The notes beneath the pieces are model-generated. The model ran no database searches. It had not been told where the DNA came from and worked only from the letters and a program-made list of their open reading frames with translations. From positions 45,645,249-45,709,248 of the forward strand of contig OY294050.1 of NCBI GenBank assembly GCA_958510825.1: a stretch of DNA of 64,000 nucleotides, given 5' to 3'. This document shows, one piece after another, positions 40,431 to 51,067 of the stretch; the stretch's first letter is position 1; the number at the start of each line of letters is the position of its first letter. The position numbers were made by a program, and so were the translations under genes. The stretch is from Brachypterus glaber (lineage: Eukaryota; Arthropoda; Insecta; Coleoptera; Kateretidae).

Positions 40431-40705
40431 TATTGTCAACCGAGTTAAGCATGTGTACCAAATTTTAGCTTTCTAAGTGTATTCTAAGTGGTTAAAGGAG
40501 ATAGAGAGGGTTAACTTAGCTTTATACGCGTAAAATTTATTGTAAAATTTTATTATCACTAAATGAGTTTGTAACCTAATTTTAGTAGTAAATTATCTCA
40601 TGTGGATAAAAAAGGGATTTTTTTAATTTTAGGGGTGGGGGGTTGGGGGGTAAAAGTTATATAAAATTCTATTGTCAGCCGAGTGAAGTGAATAGAAGGG
40701 TTTTA
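40431..40705. repeat. CACCCACTTAGAATAGAC repeat, copy
   Basis: Matches 31285-31345 and 31050-31270: TTGTATTGTCAACCGAGTTA, AGCATGTGTACC, TTAGCTTTATACGCGTAAA, TTATCTCATGTGGATAAAA, GGTGGGGGGTTGGGGGG, then GTGAATAGAAGGGTTTTAA. Confidence 0.65.
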
Positions 40706-41054
40706 ATTAAAAAAAAAAAAAACATAGTATCAGGCCTTTAAAGCTTTATGACTGAAATTAAAAGACATAAATATAAAGGATTATAAAATATTTCTTACTT
40801 CAAAATTTATGAACAACTAAATATTAATTTAAACTTCTCTCATTACTTTTATTTTAATATTTTACTGAATATTGATAGACAATGGTCAGCGGTACAGTTA
40901 GATTTGATAAAGAGACAAAAGTATGATTGTTATATTTTAAAATAAAATTATGCATAATATAAAGGCAAGATATTTTTTAAGTGTAAAAATATTTTTTTAA
41001 CTTGTTTTTGTTCATTTATTTATTTAATTATTTGAATAAGAATAGTTAAATAGT
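40706..41054. other. Unassigned AT-rich sequence
   Basis: Nothing recognisable. Confidence 0.4.
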
Positions 41055-41200
41055 GCTAGTAGTGAAAAAACTAATATATAAACCACGGTAGAGAAGACTA
41101 TTATAGCCTCGCACTCTTAAATCCCTTGCTGCTACGCAGCTCAGGATTCAATACGTTCGGCTATAAAAAATGTCTTCTCTACCCTGGTATATAATTTCTT
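41055..41200. repeat. Hairpin element, CACGGTAGAGAAGAC arms
   Basis: TATATAAACCACGGTAGAGA pairs with TCTCTACCCTGGTATATA, and TATAGCC with GGCTATA. The tip holds GCTGCTACGCAGCTC. The design resembles the other GC-tipped hairpin elements, but the terminal word differs. Confidence 0.65.
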
Positions 41201-41549
41201 TCGTAGCAATATACCTATCTTTAAATTTTAAGTGTATTAAAACTGGTGAAGATGCTACTTAGAGCTTTTAATGAAGACTAATGATGAAAACTTCCCCCTT
41301 AGTCAAACTCCAATTATAATTATTACTAGTACATCAAATATCACTCCAGCTATTTTGTGTGATTGATTAGAAATTTATAATTAAAATTTTTATTACAATT
41401 AATAATAGTAGGTATATTATGCACTTTAGGCTGGCTCAAAACAAAAAAGTTGGAATTTTTTGCTGACCCTGGAATATAAAGCTTATTTTAATGAGTAAAT
41501 ATACCACAAAAAATATTGAGTATATTTACTAAGTAGTACCGCCTCACGA
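41201..41549. other. Unassigned AT-rich sequence
   Basis: Nothing recognisable. Confidence 0.4.
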
Positions 41550-42340
41550 GGGTGCAAGTTTTGGCACCTTAGCAAGTGGGTTTTAATTGATTTTAACTAA
41601 AGATTACGCTACCTTAAAAATCACTATTAAGGGATCGAATATTAGTAAAAAACTAAAAATTAAAATAATCGCTTGGTCCAATTTTTTTATGGGGAAATAA
41701 CCAAAAAAAACTGGAAATTATGAAGCAAAAAATTAAGCGTTACCTCAAATGACCTAAAAATTTCAGAATATAGTCTTTATAACTACTTAAGTTGTGTACA
41801 ACTTTTATACCACACCTGGCATAAAAATCAACAAAGTTCCGCTTTATTCACACTCCAAAAAAGAGCAAATCCAAAAAAATCGCGTTTTTAAATACTTTTA
41901 ACAATTTTGGCGTAACGATTAATATTTTCCAAAAAAATTTGATTACAAAAATTAAAGAGCATTAAATGATTTTCAGTTTGCGTTTTTAATTTTTTAAATC
42001 GGAAGTTATAAATTTTAGGTTTCTAATAAAGCTACATTTGTTCTTCATCATAACCTCCTATTTAAAAAATTAAGGAAGCAAACTGAAGATCATTTAATGG
42101 TCTTTAATTTTCGTAATAAGAAATTTTTGGAAAATATTAATCGTTAAGCCAAAATTGTCTAATGTATTTAAAAAACACGATTTTGGATTGGTATTTCCCC
42201 ATAAAAAAATTGGGTCAAGCGATTATTTTAATTTTTAGTTTTTTTACTAACATTCGATCCCTTAATAGGGATTTTTAAGGGAGCAAGAACTTGAGTTCGG
42301 ATTCACCGTTGCTAAGGTGTCAAAACTTGCACTTTTGCAC
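41550..42340. repeat. ~790-bp foldback element
   Basis: Long inverted arms: GTGCAAGTTTTGGCACCTTA with TAAGGTGTCAAAACTTGCAC, AAGGGATCGAATATTAG with CTAACATTCGATCCCTT, ATTAAAATAATCGCTTGG with CAAGCGATTATTTTAATT, and GCGTAACGATTAATATTTTC with GAAAATATTAATCGTTAAGC. The centre is around 42030. The right arm is shorter because internal pieces are missing. No coding sequence. Confidence 0.8.
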
Positions 42341-43205
42341 TAGCAAAAAAGTGCACAAAGTTTTGTATGCGAACTACGTTTTTAGTGTTCGAGACTAAAG
42401 TTTTTTTTGCTGAGACAGAGTAGAGGCAAAAAATCAGTCGAGAACACTTAAGACAGTGCGCATACGAGGTGCTAACAACATTTGTTCTAATACCTTGAGC
42501 TAGTTTTAGTTAAAAACTTAAATTGCGTTTAATGTAGTTTAAAAAGTATTTTGACGCTTCTGTCAGTTTGACATTTTTCATTATTGATCGTCGCCAATAA
42601 ACAATGAACAGCGATCAATAATAAATGTGTCTATTCATTTTATTGGCAATCATTGACAATACATAATTTTTAATGTAATAGAAAATAGTATATTATGCAC
42701 CTACACGGAAAGAAATTAGTGGGCTCTGCGCTATACATTATAAGATATTTGGCAAATTATACTGATTTAAGCTATAGATTATAAGGGACACAATAACTAA
42801 TAATGTTAAAAATAAATTGGAAACGATTATATATATTACAGACACGATTATATTTATTACAGGCACTATTATAAATTTACAGAAATTTTATTATATTATA
42901 AAAATTATTAGCACGGACAATAATTAAATCTATTTAAGCTATAAATGCCATACTATTTGTTATATTTTATTATTCACTAAACAATTAAAGTATTTCATAT
43001 AAATTTTTACACTGACTGCCATAATTGTAAGAGAAAGCCTTGTATTTATATAATAAGCGATTATAATTTGCTTGGTATGTGTGTTATAGCGCTCCTAGCT
43101 ATATATTTTTTTTCCGTGTAGTATGCAAACTACGTCTTTAGTGTTCGAGACTGATTTTTTGTTTGCTGAGACGGAGTTAAGTCGAGTCGAGTCGAGTCGT
43201 GATAC
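42341..43205. mobile_element. AATAGTATATTA-group element interrupted by a MITE
   Basis: The left hairpin is at 42385-42475 (ACGTTTTTAGTGTTCGAGAC against TCAGTCGAGAACACTTAAGAC). The right hairpin begins AATAGTATATTATGCACC (42685) and resumes after the MITE as GTATGCAAACTACGTC and TTTAGTGTTCGAGACTG. Removing the MITE restores a start like that at 59.87 kb (AATAGTATATCATGCACC). A GAGTC pentamer repeat (about 43181-43199) lies at the right. Confidence 0.6.
42704..43118 (+). mobile_element. CACGGAAA MITE, copy 2
   Basis: 415 bp, near-identical to 7219-7643 with a ~9-bp deletion near GATATTTGG. TA is duplicated on both sides (42702-42703 and 43119-43120). Inserted in a hairpin element. Confidence 0.9.
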
Positions 43206-43667
43206 GTATAAACACGGAATGACCCATCTAGGAATTATTTTCTAATGAAATAATCAAAATAGATGATTTTTTTACCCTGTATTGATATAGATATTTTGTT
43301 CCGATACGAGAAAATTTCGCAAACATTCTGTAAGCTTTGCTTTATCCCCCGAAATAGACAATGAATCTAAAAGTCTATTGTATGGTGTATTCTGCAGAAT
43401 GGAATGAAAAGAATGAGGAAAAAAGCTGGAAAATAGTCTGGAAAGGCTGGAATTGTATCAACAGATCGGAGATATAAAGCCTAGGCATTAGGACGTCGTG
43501 ATAGCGCATCAAAAGTGACCTTTTTATTGAAACGGACGTATATGCTGGACATTAAATCTATGTTTCGCACATAGTTATACAAATACTATTTTGTGTAATA
43601 ATGACAACAAAATCATATTTCTCTACTAGTCTACTAAATATTATTTTTATCTTTTGAAGAAATACAC
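43206..43667. other. Unassigned sequence
   Basis: Nothing recognisable. Confidence 0.4.
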
Positions 43668-43669
43668 TA

Positions 43670-43817
43670 GGGGACGTTCAAGAATTACGTAACGCTCCTA
43701 GGGAAGGGGGCCATTTTGGAGTGTTGCGGCCCATGCTAATGGTATAGGAAAATAGCGTTACAGGGAGGGGGTCCAAAATGATCAAAATTTGCGTTACGTA
43801 ATACTTGAACGTTCCCC
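43670..43817. mobile_element. 148-bp TIR element (GGGGACGTTCAAG)
   Basis: The inverted ends GGGGACGTTCAAGAATTACG and CGTAATACTTGAACGTTCCCC-type sequence are about 26 bp. TA lies on both sides (43668-43669 and 43818-43819). The inner ACGTAACGC / GCGTTACGT part is shared with the 735-bp element at 17690, so the two families are related. This is the intact reference for fragments at 3.2, 12.5, 22.3 and 38.5 kb. Confidence 0.8.
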
Positions 43818-43819
43818 TA

Positions 43820-44075
43820 GGTACTTCTAAATGCATTTCAAGTTAAGAGTTTTCCCTAGTCTGTCTGGAGATATTTTACATACGTGCCAATTTTTTTAAT
43901 TTCTAGCCTTATAAATGGCTGGTCTGCGCAGGTATAAATGGTGCACAAACCGGACGTGACCGAATGAAATTCACTCTGTCAATTCCGTTATTTTCAATAG
44001 AGAAGTAATAAATATCAGACTTTGGCATTTATGCATAAAAATGTCATATGAAGTACTTTTAATTTAAAAGCTTTA
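43820..44075. other. Unassigned sequence
   Basis: Nothing recognisable. Confidence 0.4.
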
Positions 44076-44400
44076 TACAGGGTGATCAGTAACTGCCATG
44101 CCAAAATTTAAGAGGTGATTCTACATGCAAAAATATGAAAAAAAGTTTCTATAAAGGTTGGTCCGGAAATAAGCCCTAAGGGAGCTACGGCCCTTCGAAG
44201 ATTACATATTGAATGGGGAACAAAAAAAGCATCAATAAAATTTTAATGCTGCAGAGTGATTCTTTATTTAAAACTGAGCAAAAAAGTAATCTTCACCAAA
44301 ACACCTAAATTTAATATTAAAGGAGTAATAGCCTTTTAAAAAGTAACGTTTTTGGTGGCAAAAAATGTTACTTTTTCAGTTTAAAAACCGGGAAAAAAAT
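44076..44400 (+). repeat. TACAGGGTG-family copy
   Basis: TACAGGGTGATCAGTAACTG, CCATGCCAAAATTTAAGAGG, GGTTGGTCCGGAAATAAG, GGGAGCTACGGCCC, then AAAAGTAACGTTTTTGGTGG. The right end is missing. Confidence 0.7.
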
Positions 44401-44755
44401 AATTGACATAATACGTTTTTTAAATAGACAACATGATGCGGTTGACTTTCATTATTATTTTTAATAAAGGGTATCAAGTTAATAAAACGCAAGTATTAAA
44501 ACCATATCATGTCCATTAAAATTGACAGCATGTATGTAAAGATCTTTGAAGCGTATCAAAATCTATAGACACATGAAGATTTAAAAATATAAAGGGCTCT
44601 CTCTGTTTTTGATGTGTTTAGTAAGACGCCAAAACGTCCAAAAATTTATATCTTTTTAAATAACGGAGATAAAGCTTGTCAAGAACCTGGTGGGACACCC
44701 GGTATAATAAGGTAGGTACTCGCATTTCAAAATTGAAAAGATTATCTTTATTGTT
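44401..44755. other. Unassigned sequence
   Basis: GGGACACCCGGTATAATAAG (44693) may be a decayed repeat end. No gene seen. Confidence 0.35.
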
Positions 44756-45020
44756 AATAAACGTTAAATATGGGGTTGAAAATGGAAATTTTCGTCAAAA
44801 TTACTTTAAAGAAGTGAAACAATTTTTAAAAAATGAATAATTTGATGATGCAAAAACGTAATTTTTAATGTAAAAGTATTTTTTGAATAATAAAAATGTA
44901 AAAAAAAAATCGTATTTTTAGCAAAAAAAAAAAATAAAAATCAAACCTGTTTATGACGTTCTAGCTGTTCTATGTGAAATTTTAAAATAAAACTTTAGAT
45001 CGCACATCCCCTTTGGGATG
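44756..45020. repeat. Tc1-like element internal fragment
   Basis: ATATGGGGTTGAAAATGGA and ATTTTCGTCAAAATTACTTT match the interior of the 28.6-kb element. The terminal repeats are absent. Confidence 0.5.
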
Positions 45021-45308
45021 TATCATATTTGATATCTAATATTTGGGGGAGGATCGCCGATGATGAAGCCCTCGGTGATTGTTACAAATGTTTTATTACA
45101 GTTATTATGTAACCAGCACGTAGTCTTTATTAAAACACTCAATCCATACAAAGGATTTTGTCAGCCAAAAAAGTTTGTTTTACTTGATAAAAATTTCCCA
45201 AAAATTTACATTAAAATCTTCACTACTTAATGCGAATTATTCAAAGAACAACAACTTTTATCTGTTTTATTTATTGTCAATGACACATAACTTTTACCAT
45301 GGATTGAG
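45021..45308. other. Unassigned sequence
   Basis: Nothing recognisable. Confidence 0.35.
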
Positions 45309-45770
45309 TAATAGTATATTAAAGTACTAGTTTCATAACATACGTTTTTAGCGTGTTATGAAACGAGTGCTTTATACACTTTTTTCTATTTTGCTCTAAA
45401 ATTAAAAAAAAAAAAACTTATATTTAAATTGATGACTGATTTAGGGATTTTTGTTTTGGATTAGCATTACAGTTTACACCATGTTTAAAATTCTAAGAAC
45501 AAATGATATTTTGATATATTTTATAGTCATCTCTTTTTTTTACTGCAATTAACCAAGCCACAATTTTAACATGGTAAAAATGACCTAAACACAAAATTTT
45601 GTAGAAAATTCAACTTTAAAGCAACATTGACATTTGCACGGAAAACGTCAAGCGATAGGCCAGGTCTGTTGCCAACCCAAAAGAACAAAAAGTACAGACC
45701 TCTTATGGGCCTATAAGAACACGCAAAATGCGTGTGATTATGAGCTTATAAGAGTCGCAAAATAGAAAAA
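45309..45770 (+). mobile_element. AATAGTATATTA hairpin element, copy A2
   Basis: Closely matches 36250-36778, but the hairpin tip and inner arms are deleted: CATACGTTTTTAGCG joins directly to TGTTATGAAACGAG. The body and the second palindrome (CACGCAAAATGCGTG) are intact and it ends GCAAAATAGAAAAA. Confidence 0.85.
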
Positions 45771-46108
45771 CATTATATTACTAAAAATATATTTTTTTGT
45801 AAAACGAAAAATTTTTGAAATAGTTTTTTCGATTTTTTCAATATTTTATTTCGGGGAATTATTTAAAAAACAATATCCTTGATTTTTCCTAAAAATTTCG
45901 AGTCAATCGGATAATTCGTTCTGGAGTGTAAACAAAAAACGTGACATCGGACGGGCGGAGGGATGAACGAACAGACGGATATTTTTAAAAAGTCCTTATG
46001 CTTCCACAAAACACATTTATATCGAAGAATTTTTTGTCTAGGACATTTTTGGCGATTTTGGATAATTGACAACTACCGTATTATACTATTCTAGCGCTTA
46101 AGATTTTC
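45771..46108 (+). repeat. GACG-module element, forward copy
   Basis: TTTCGAGTCAATCGGATAAT, TCGTTCTGGAGTGTAAAC, ACGTGACATCGGACGGGCGG, ACGAACAGACGGAT, then ACACATTTATATCGAAGAAT and ACTACCGTATTATACTATTC with TAGCGC. Confidence 0.75.
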
Positions 46109-46121
46109 TTTGTTTTTCACG

Positions 46122-46182
46122 AAATTCATCAGTCCCTTGTCGTCAGTCCCTTGTCTTCAGTCCCTGTCGTCAGTCCCTTGGT
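46122..46182. repeat. ~15-bp minisatellite, 4 units
   Basis: Four units of CAGTCCCTTGTCGT with small variants. CAAGGGACTGACG, its reverse complement, occurs once at 53157 next to the partner of the neighbouring inverted repeat. Confidence 0.8.
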
Positions 46183-46238
46183 TTAAAAAAAAAGTCCAAA
46201 CTGCTGTCAATACATCTCAATGCACTGATTCCAAAAAT

Positions 46239-46453
46239 ATAGTCATATAATACCTCAGATTAATATTTTGGAAAATATGAGCAAAATAAAATTACCGACA
46301 AAAAATTTTTTCACCGCGTGGCAAAAATCATACAAGGGTCTGTTCTTTTTAAATACATTATAACCAACCCGTTTTCCATTAAAAATGTTATAAAAGAACA
46401 GAATTAAAAATAAAAACAATGTGACTTCAATTTATCTGCTAAGTTACCCGACT
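46239..46453 (+). repeat. Inverted repeat, left arm (partner 52.76-52.98 kb)
   Basis: About 215 bp that matches 52758-52978 in reverse complement. Shared words are ACCTCAGATTAATATTTTGG, TTTTTTCACCGCGTGGCAAA, AAATACATTATAACC and CGTTTTCCATTAAAAAT. Either two oppositely inserted copies or the arms of one large element. Confidence 0.75.
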
Positions 46454-47149
46454 TAGAAGTACCCACATTTATTATTAATTTTAGTGATTATGTTGGTGAT
46501 AATTATCATAATTGGATAAAACAACCTTAAACATGGGTTATTAAGGTGTTGGATAAATTATGTTTAAATATAAAACTTACTTTACTGTATGCAAATGCTT
46601 GTCTTTTTTAAATGAATCCGTTCTTTTTATCTTTTACGAAATTATGTTTCGGAAAACCGCATCCCTTTAATAAAGTTAGCAAAAAAGTTAATCATTAATA
46701 TTTGCCAGGCTTCCTACAGGACTTTCGAGGGGATGATTAAAAGTTGCACTAATTTACAAAAACGAATTAACAAACATATTTTGAGACTTTAAAATTGTAA
46801 TACATTTAAGTTTTCTACTTACTATAAGTTAATTAAATATTTATTTAATTCAAATCCTATATAATACAAATGAGAGTGTTTTAGAGTAATTTGTAAAAAG
46901 GGCTAATTAGGAGAAGGAAGGGTTTTCCAAGAATCGAGAAATCTCCCAACGTCGTTAAGAGTCGAGACTTTTGATCAAAAATCGACTGTTTATTACATTT
47001 TTGTTCTTTTTAATGACAATTTTTTACAACTATCATAACGCAGGTGTTACTGATAGAAAAATCTAAAAATAGTACAACCAAATGTTGTTGTAACAAGTTT
47101 GGACTTTTTTAAAATTATAACAGTTTAATAATGTAATATTATAAGAAAA
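46454..47149. other. Unassigned AT-rich sequence
   Basis: Nothing recognisable. Confidence 0.4.
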
Positions 47150-47335
47150 CATTAACTAAAAGGCAAAATTAAGGGAATATAATAATATAAATTAAAAAAA
47201 AAATGATCCGAAAATTAGAAATGTCAAATATTAATTTATTGTACCTATCAAAATAAATTAACATCAAATTATTAAATAAATTACCAACTTTTAAAGATTA
47301 AATTTTTAAAAAAATATTTAAAAAAATAGTTTTGT
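47150..47335 (+). repeat. Second inverted repeat, left arm (partner 50.56-50.75 kb)
   Basis: AAATTAACATCAAATTATTA and ATTTAATCTTTAAA-type words match 50560-50750 in reverse complement, with moderate divergence. It is nested inside the 46.24/52.76 kb pair. Confidence 0.5.
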
Positions 47336-47599
47336 AAACACCTTCAGTGTAGTTTAATGTTACTTTATTTATGGACCCTAGTGGTAGCTATCATTTAAAA
47401 TTTTAAGTAAGTACTCTACATACATGTTACAAAAATAAAAAATTGTTGTCAATAATCAAAACCTGTCTGGCCTACTGCAAGGATGTTTCGACGCGCGATA
47501 CTAAGGTCAAATTACCCTACAGAATGTCGAGAGAATTTAAAATCAAGAGACGAGACTAGACAAAAAGTTAATCATCGATAATTAGCCAAGACAAGATCA
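47336..47599. other. Unassigned sequence
   Basis: Nothing recognisable. Confidence 0.35.
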
Positions 47600-47985
47600 A
47601 CTTATTACGAGTCTCGAAATTTTCAAGAAAAAAAAGTTTTTTTCGAAAAACGAAACAATAATAAAAAAAATAGATTTTCAATTTTTTAAAAAGTTTTACC
47701 TCCTATAACTTTTTTATTTCTTGGGAGATTACTTTCAAACACAAAAGGGATCTTCTCCTCATAGAACTTGATTTATTCTGAAACTTTCGAGTCTATCAGA
47801 TTATTCGTTCTTGAGTTATCGTGTCTACAAAAATCGTGACATCGGAATGGCATACAGACAGAGAGATAGACAAAAAAAACGAAATCCAAGAATTTTTTGT
47901 ATAGCACGATTTTTTAAAATTTTGCAAAATTCGAAACTACTGTATAATACTATTCCAGCGCATGCGCTGTGAATAATATAATAAT
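47600..47985 (+). repeat. GACG-module element, forward copy
   Basis: TATAACTTTTTTATTTCTTGG, CACAAAAGGGATCTTCTCC, ATAGAACTTGATTTATTCTG, CGTTCTTGAGTTATCGTGTC, ACATCGGAATGGCATACAG, ACAGAGAGATAGAC, then ACTACTGTATAATACTATTC with CAGCGC. Decayed tetramer run. Confidence 0.7.
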
Positions 47986-48532
47986 CAAAATCTTAAGAAA
48001 ATAATTGACGAGAAAGTAAGTGCGGTTGAACCGTACTATTTTCAGTTAATTTAAATAAAGAAATCTAGTGGGTTGACCCTAACATATAGCTGTCAAATTA
48101 GCATTAGTGCGTTGTGGAAGAAAAATAGCATCATCGATGGACTTTTTGTGTTTTTTTGTTCCGCTGATTTCGTCGAAGGGGAAAAGAATAAGAAAATAAG
48201 AAAAAGAGTGGTTTTCCCTGAAAATAAGTCAACTTTTAGAAAGAAAACAAATGCTTATCGCTTGGTCACTCACCAACGATTTTTATCATCAATCAGGAAA
48301 GTAAACTGTCCCCTATTTTTCAGGAAAAAACGTACGGACGACAATAACTCTACATAATTCACTTCTCATATATTTTTATTCGCCTGTGTCTAAAAGTAAC
48401 ATGTATAATTTTAAATCTGTATGAAAAGTTTGATTTTTGCTTTAGTGCGGAAAATAGAAAAACAACAGTCGACGTTAATTGATATTGAGAAAGAATGAAA
48501 CTCAGTTTTTTGAACTGACGAAAAAAAAATTG
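47986..48532. other. Unassigned sequence with a 94-codon frame
   Basis: The plus frame 48073-48357 encodes a basic 94-residue peptide (MTLTYSCQIS onward) with no recognised domain, signal peptide or repeat. It has no partner exon or neighbour that supports it. I do not call a gene. Confidence 0.35.
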
Positions 48533-49270
48533 AGGGGTGTATCCAAAAATGTGAAAAAAAAGTTTCTTTAAAGGTTGGTCCGGAAATGAGCCCTAAGGTA
48601 GCTAAGGCTCTTTTAAGGGGCTTCTAAAAAATAGTATATTATTCAATGGGTGTATAATATTTTGGGACACGAGCCGATAGGCGAGTGGCCTAATCACCCG
48701 AATGATTAATAGCTATTATACACGAGTAGAATACTATACTTTATCCACGGTTGTTCTGAAGTTTAAACGGTTTATTTTTACAGACCCGTGATTAAAAGGC
48801 CTATTAATCAGGGCCGTGGATAAAAGTTTTTATTTAACATCTATGGAATCTTTAAAACCACAGTAAAGAATTTTGGCACATGCCCTAACATTGATAAAGG
48901 CTATCATTCTATCAAATTTTTATTTGGTAACTTTAAACAGGGGCGTGCGAAATGGGGGGCGTTGTCACTTTTTTGCGCCAAACTTTTTCGCCTCTAGGTT
49001 TTTTGATATTTTATCAACTGACCATGATACATAATTAGGGTACTCTTAGTTAATACCGTAGATCCAACCATTTTCGAGCTGATTTGAAAAATAGAAATTT
49101 TATATTAAAAACTATAAAAAAAATATACATCAATTCAATTTTTATAATTAAAAAAAAATGATTTTTTTATAGTAAACCCGAAAAGTTTAAAGAATTGGAT
49201 AAAGAACCTATAAATCATATAGATCAAACCGTTCTCGAGTTATCGTCGTTGCAAATTTTTCGGACAAATA
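48533..49270 (+). repeat. TACAGGGTG-family copy interrupted by a hairpin element
   Basis: GTATCCAAAAATGTG, GGTTGGTCCGGAAATGAG and AGGTAGCTAAGGC, then after the insert TTTTTATTTAACATCTATGG, GGGGCGTGCGAAATGGGGGG and CAACCATTTTCGAGC. Follows the order at 21.83-22.25 kb. Confidence 0.65.
48633..48836 (+). mobile_element. AATAGTATATTA-group hairpin element, forward copy
   Basis: ATAGTATATTATTCAATGG, then hairpin words GACACGAGCCGATAGGCGAG (tip) and CCTAATCACCCGAATGATTA, AATAGCTATTATACACGAG, ending in an inner foldback with arms TTTATCCACGG and CCGTGGATAAA (48739-48834). Inserted in the TACAGGGTG repeat, whose parts at 58.07 kb are contiguous. The reverse copy is at 15.76 kb. Confidence 0.75.
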
Positions 49271-49560
49271 GAAAGAATAGATAGGCAGACCGACAAAAAA
49301 TTGTTTTGCAGAAATGATCTTTTTTGCATGTTTTAACCTCGAGAAACTTAATAAAAGCAATTCAATATTTTCAATTTTTTTACAAGCAAGACTTGTTCAG
49401 GAAAGAAATATTTTTGTCTATTTTGCCTTCCCAAGAAATTGCGTTTTCAACTCTTATGCTACGAAAAAAATACTGATGCCAACAAAAAAATACTTTTCCC
49501 GGTAGGTCATATGTTTTTCAAAGAATTGATTTTTTTTTAATAAGTTTCTTTTTTCAAAAG
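49271..49560. repeat. GACA module, decayed
   Basis: TTCTCGAGTTATCGTCGTTG (49231) leads into GGCAGACCGACAAAAAATTG (49284) and A/T-rich sequence. The frames around here (49314-49505, 49454-49660 minus) have no domain. Confidence 0.5.
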
Positions 49561-49800
49561 ACGATAAAAAATTAAAAAATACAATCCCAGCCTGGAACTT
49601 TGGATAATCAAGCCATGCTCCAAATTTGAAGCGTTTTCGAATTATCGTGGTCACAGGCATAGACCGACCGACCGACGGACAGACAGAAATATTTTTTAAC
49701 GAAAATCATCTTGTTTGAATATAAAACGTAAAAAAAAACAATAAAAAATTTTCATTTTTTTTACTAACGCAAGACCTTCTTTGGGGAAAGTAAATCGTAT
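49561..49800 (+). repeat. GACG module
   Basis: AAATACAATCCCAGCCTGG, GAAGCGTTTTCGAATTATCG, TGGTCACAGGCATAGACC, GACCGACCGACGGACAGACA (about 49667), then ATTTTTTTTACTAACGCAAG. Confidence 0.65.
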
Positions 49801-50101
49801 ATTAAATTTTAAGATATTGTTATATTTTCAAAATTTCCACAGCTCCTAGTAAAAAAGTCGATGTTCTCAAAATAACTAAAACTGCAGATACGACTTTCCC
49901 GATTAGAAGGGTAGTATTTTGCTTACACTAAAAAAGCAAAAAAATTAAATATGATAAAAACCTATTAACACCATTAAAATTGGAAAATAGGCAGATGAAA
50001 AGAAAAATGCTGGTTTGATTTGAATGGAAATGCCGATGGCAAACTCCGGGACGTCTCTCTCCCGGAGTCGGAAGAGTCGCCCTATTTAGCAGCGTCAGCC
50101 G
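49801..50101. other. Unassigned sequence
   Basis: A short hairpin CTCCGGGACGTC / GACGTCTCTCTCCCGGAG-like stretch lies at about 50043-50068. No gene seen. Confidence 0.4.
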
Positions 50102-50190
50102 CAGTACACGCTAGTCTTGAATACAAATTAAGCTTAGTGATTTGCCAACGCAAACCAACAGTTAGTCCTGTTAGTAGGAAGTATACACAT
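50102..50190 (+). repeat. Interspersed repeat, copy 2 (partner at 4.4 kb)
   Basis: CACGCTAGTCTTGAATACAA, GATTTGCCAACGCAAACCAA and GTTAGTCCTGTTAGTAGG match 4400-4472. Confidence 0.65.
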
Positions 50191-50559
50191 TATAAAATGA
50201 TTGACAGTTAAATCTGAGGTGCTCGGTTTCGGAAGATGATGGACTTTTTTATCAGAAATGACCACAGTCGACTTAATAGTTCTGTATTTTATACTGTTTT
50301 AGCTTATTCTATATAAATTTTGATCAGAGAACTTAAATCCATTCACAGAAACGGTCTATTGATTTCCTTTTCGGAAAAAAGTATCAGTGAGAACAATTCG
50401 AACTCAAGACTTTGGACCATAGGTTAATTATAACCAATTATATTATTATATAATAATTATTATTGTCCAAAGTTCTAGGCGGGGATTGTTTTTGGTGAAA
50501 ATCGGGGTAAAAAATATACCGAATCTGGAGGTTTATTTGCAGGACTATTTTTTGAAACC
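50191..50559. repeat. Unassigned sequence with array-element linker fragment
   Basis: At 50462-50510, GTCCAAAGTTCTAGGCGGGG with ATTGTTTTTGGTGAAAATCG is the reverse of the linker found after the 95-bp arrays. The rest is unassigned. Confidence 0.45.
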
Positions 50560-50750
50560 ATTTTTCAAAAATTTAAATCTTTAAAACTAGTTTAAATAAA
50601 TAATTAATATTTAATTTGATGTTAATTTATTTTGACACAATAAATTCATGTTTGACATTTCTAATGTTTGGAATAAAAAAGATCTAAATTCGTTAAATTT
50701 TATTAATATTAAATAAAAATATGCTAACAAGACATTAAAATTACCTTAAT
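50560..50750 (-). repeat. Second inverted repeat, right arm
   Basis: AATTTAAATCTTTAAAACTAG and TTTAATTTGATGTTAATTT mirror 47240-47335, and TGACATTTCTAATG mirrors AGAAATGTCA at about 47217. Confidence 0.5.
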
Positions 50751-50867
50751 TTTGCATTTAAGTTGATAGTCGGTTATAGAATTACATTATCAAGCTTTAA
50801 ATCAAATAATTAGAAAAGTGATATATATTCGAGTTTCTGGTATATATTCGAGATGAGAATACAGTTT

Positions 50868-50888
50868 ATATATATATATATATATATG
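50868..50888. repeat. TA microsatellite
   Basis: About ten TA units at 50868-50888. Confidence 0.9.
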
Positions 50889-51067
50889 TAGTATGCTGTA
50901 CTGATAAGTGAAAATACCTTACCCCTACGATGGTTTTTTACCCCTCTTTTCTCATCTAAAATCGTGCTTATTGTTTGCTTTTTAATTTATAAAATATAAT
51001 TTATTTGTGGATTAATTATAATTATGAGGTATTAAATATAAATTACATTCTATCCCTAAATATCAAT

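Noticed and set aside
48073..48357. 94-aa basic protein
   Set aside because: No domain, partner exon or similarity was recognised; kept as an unassigned stretch only.
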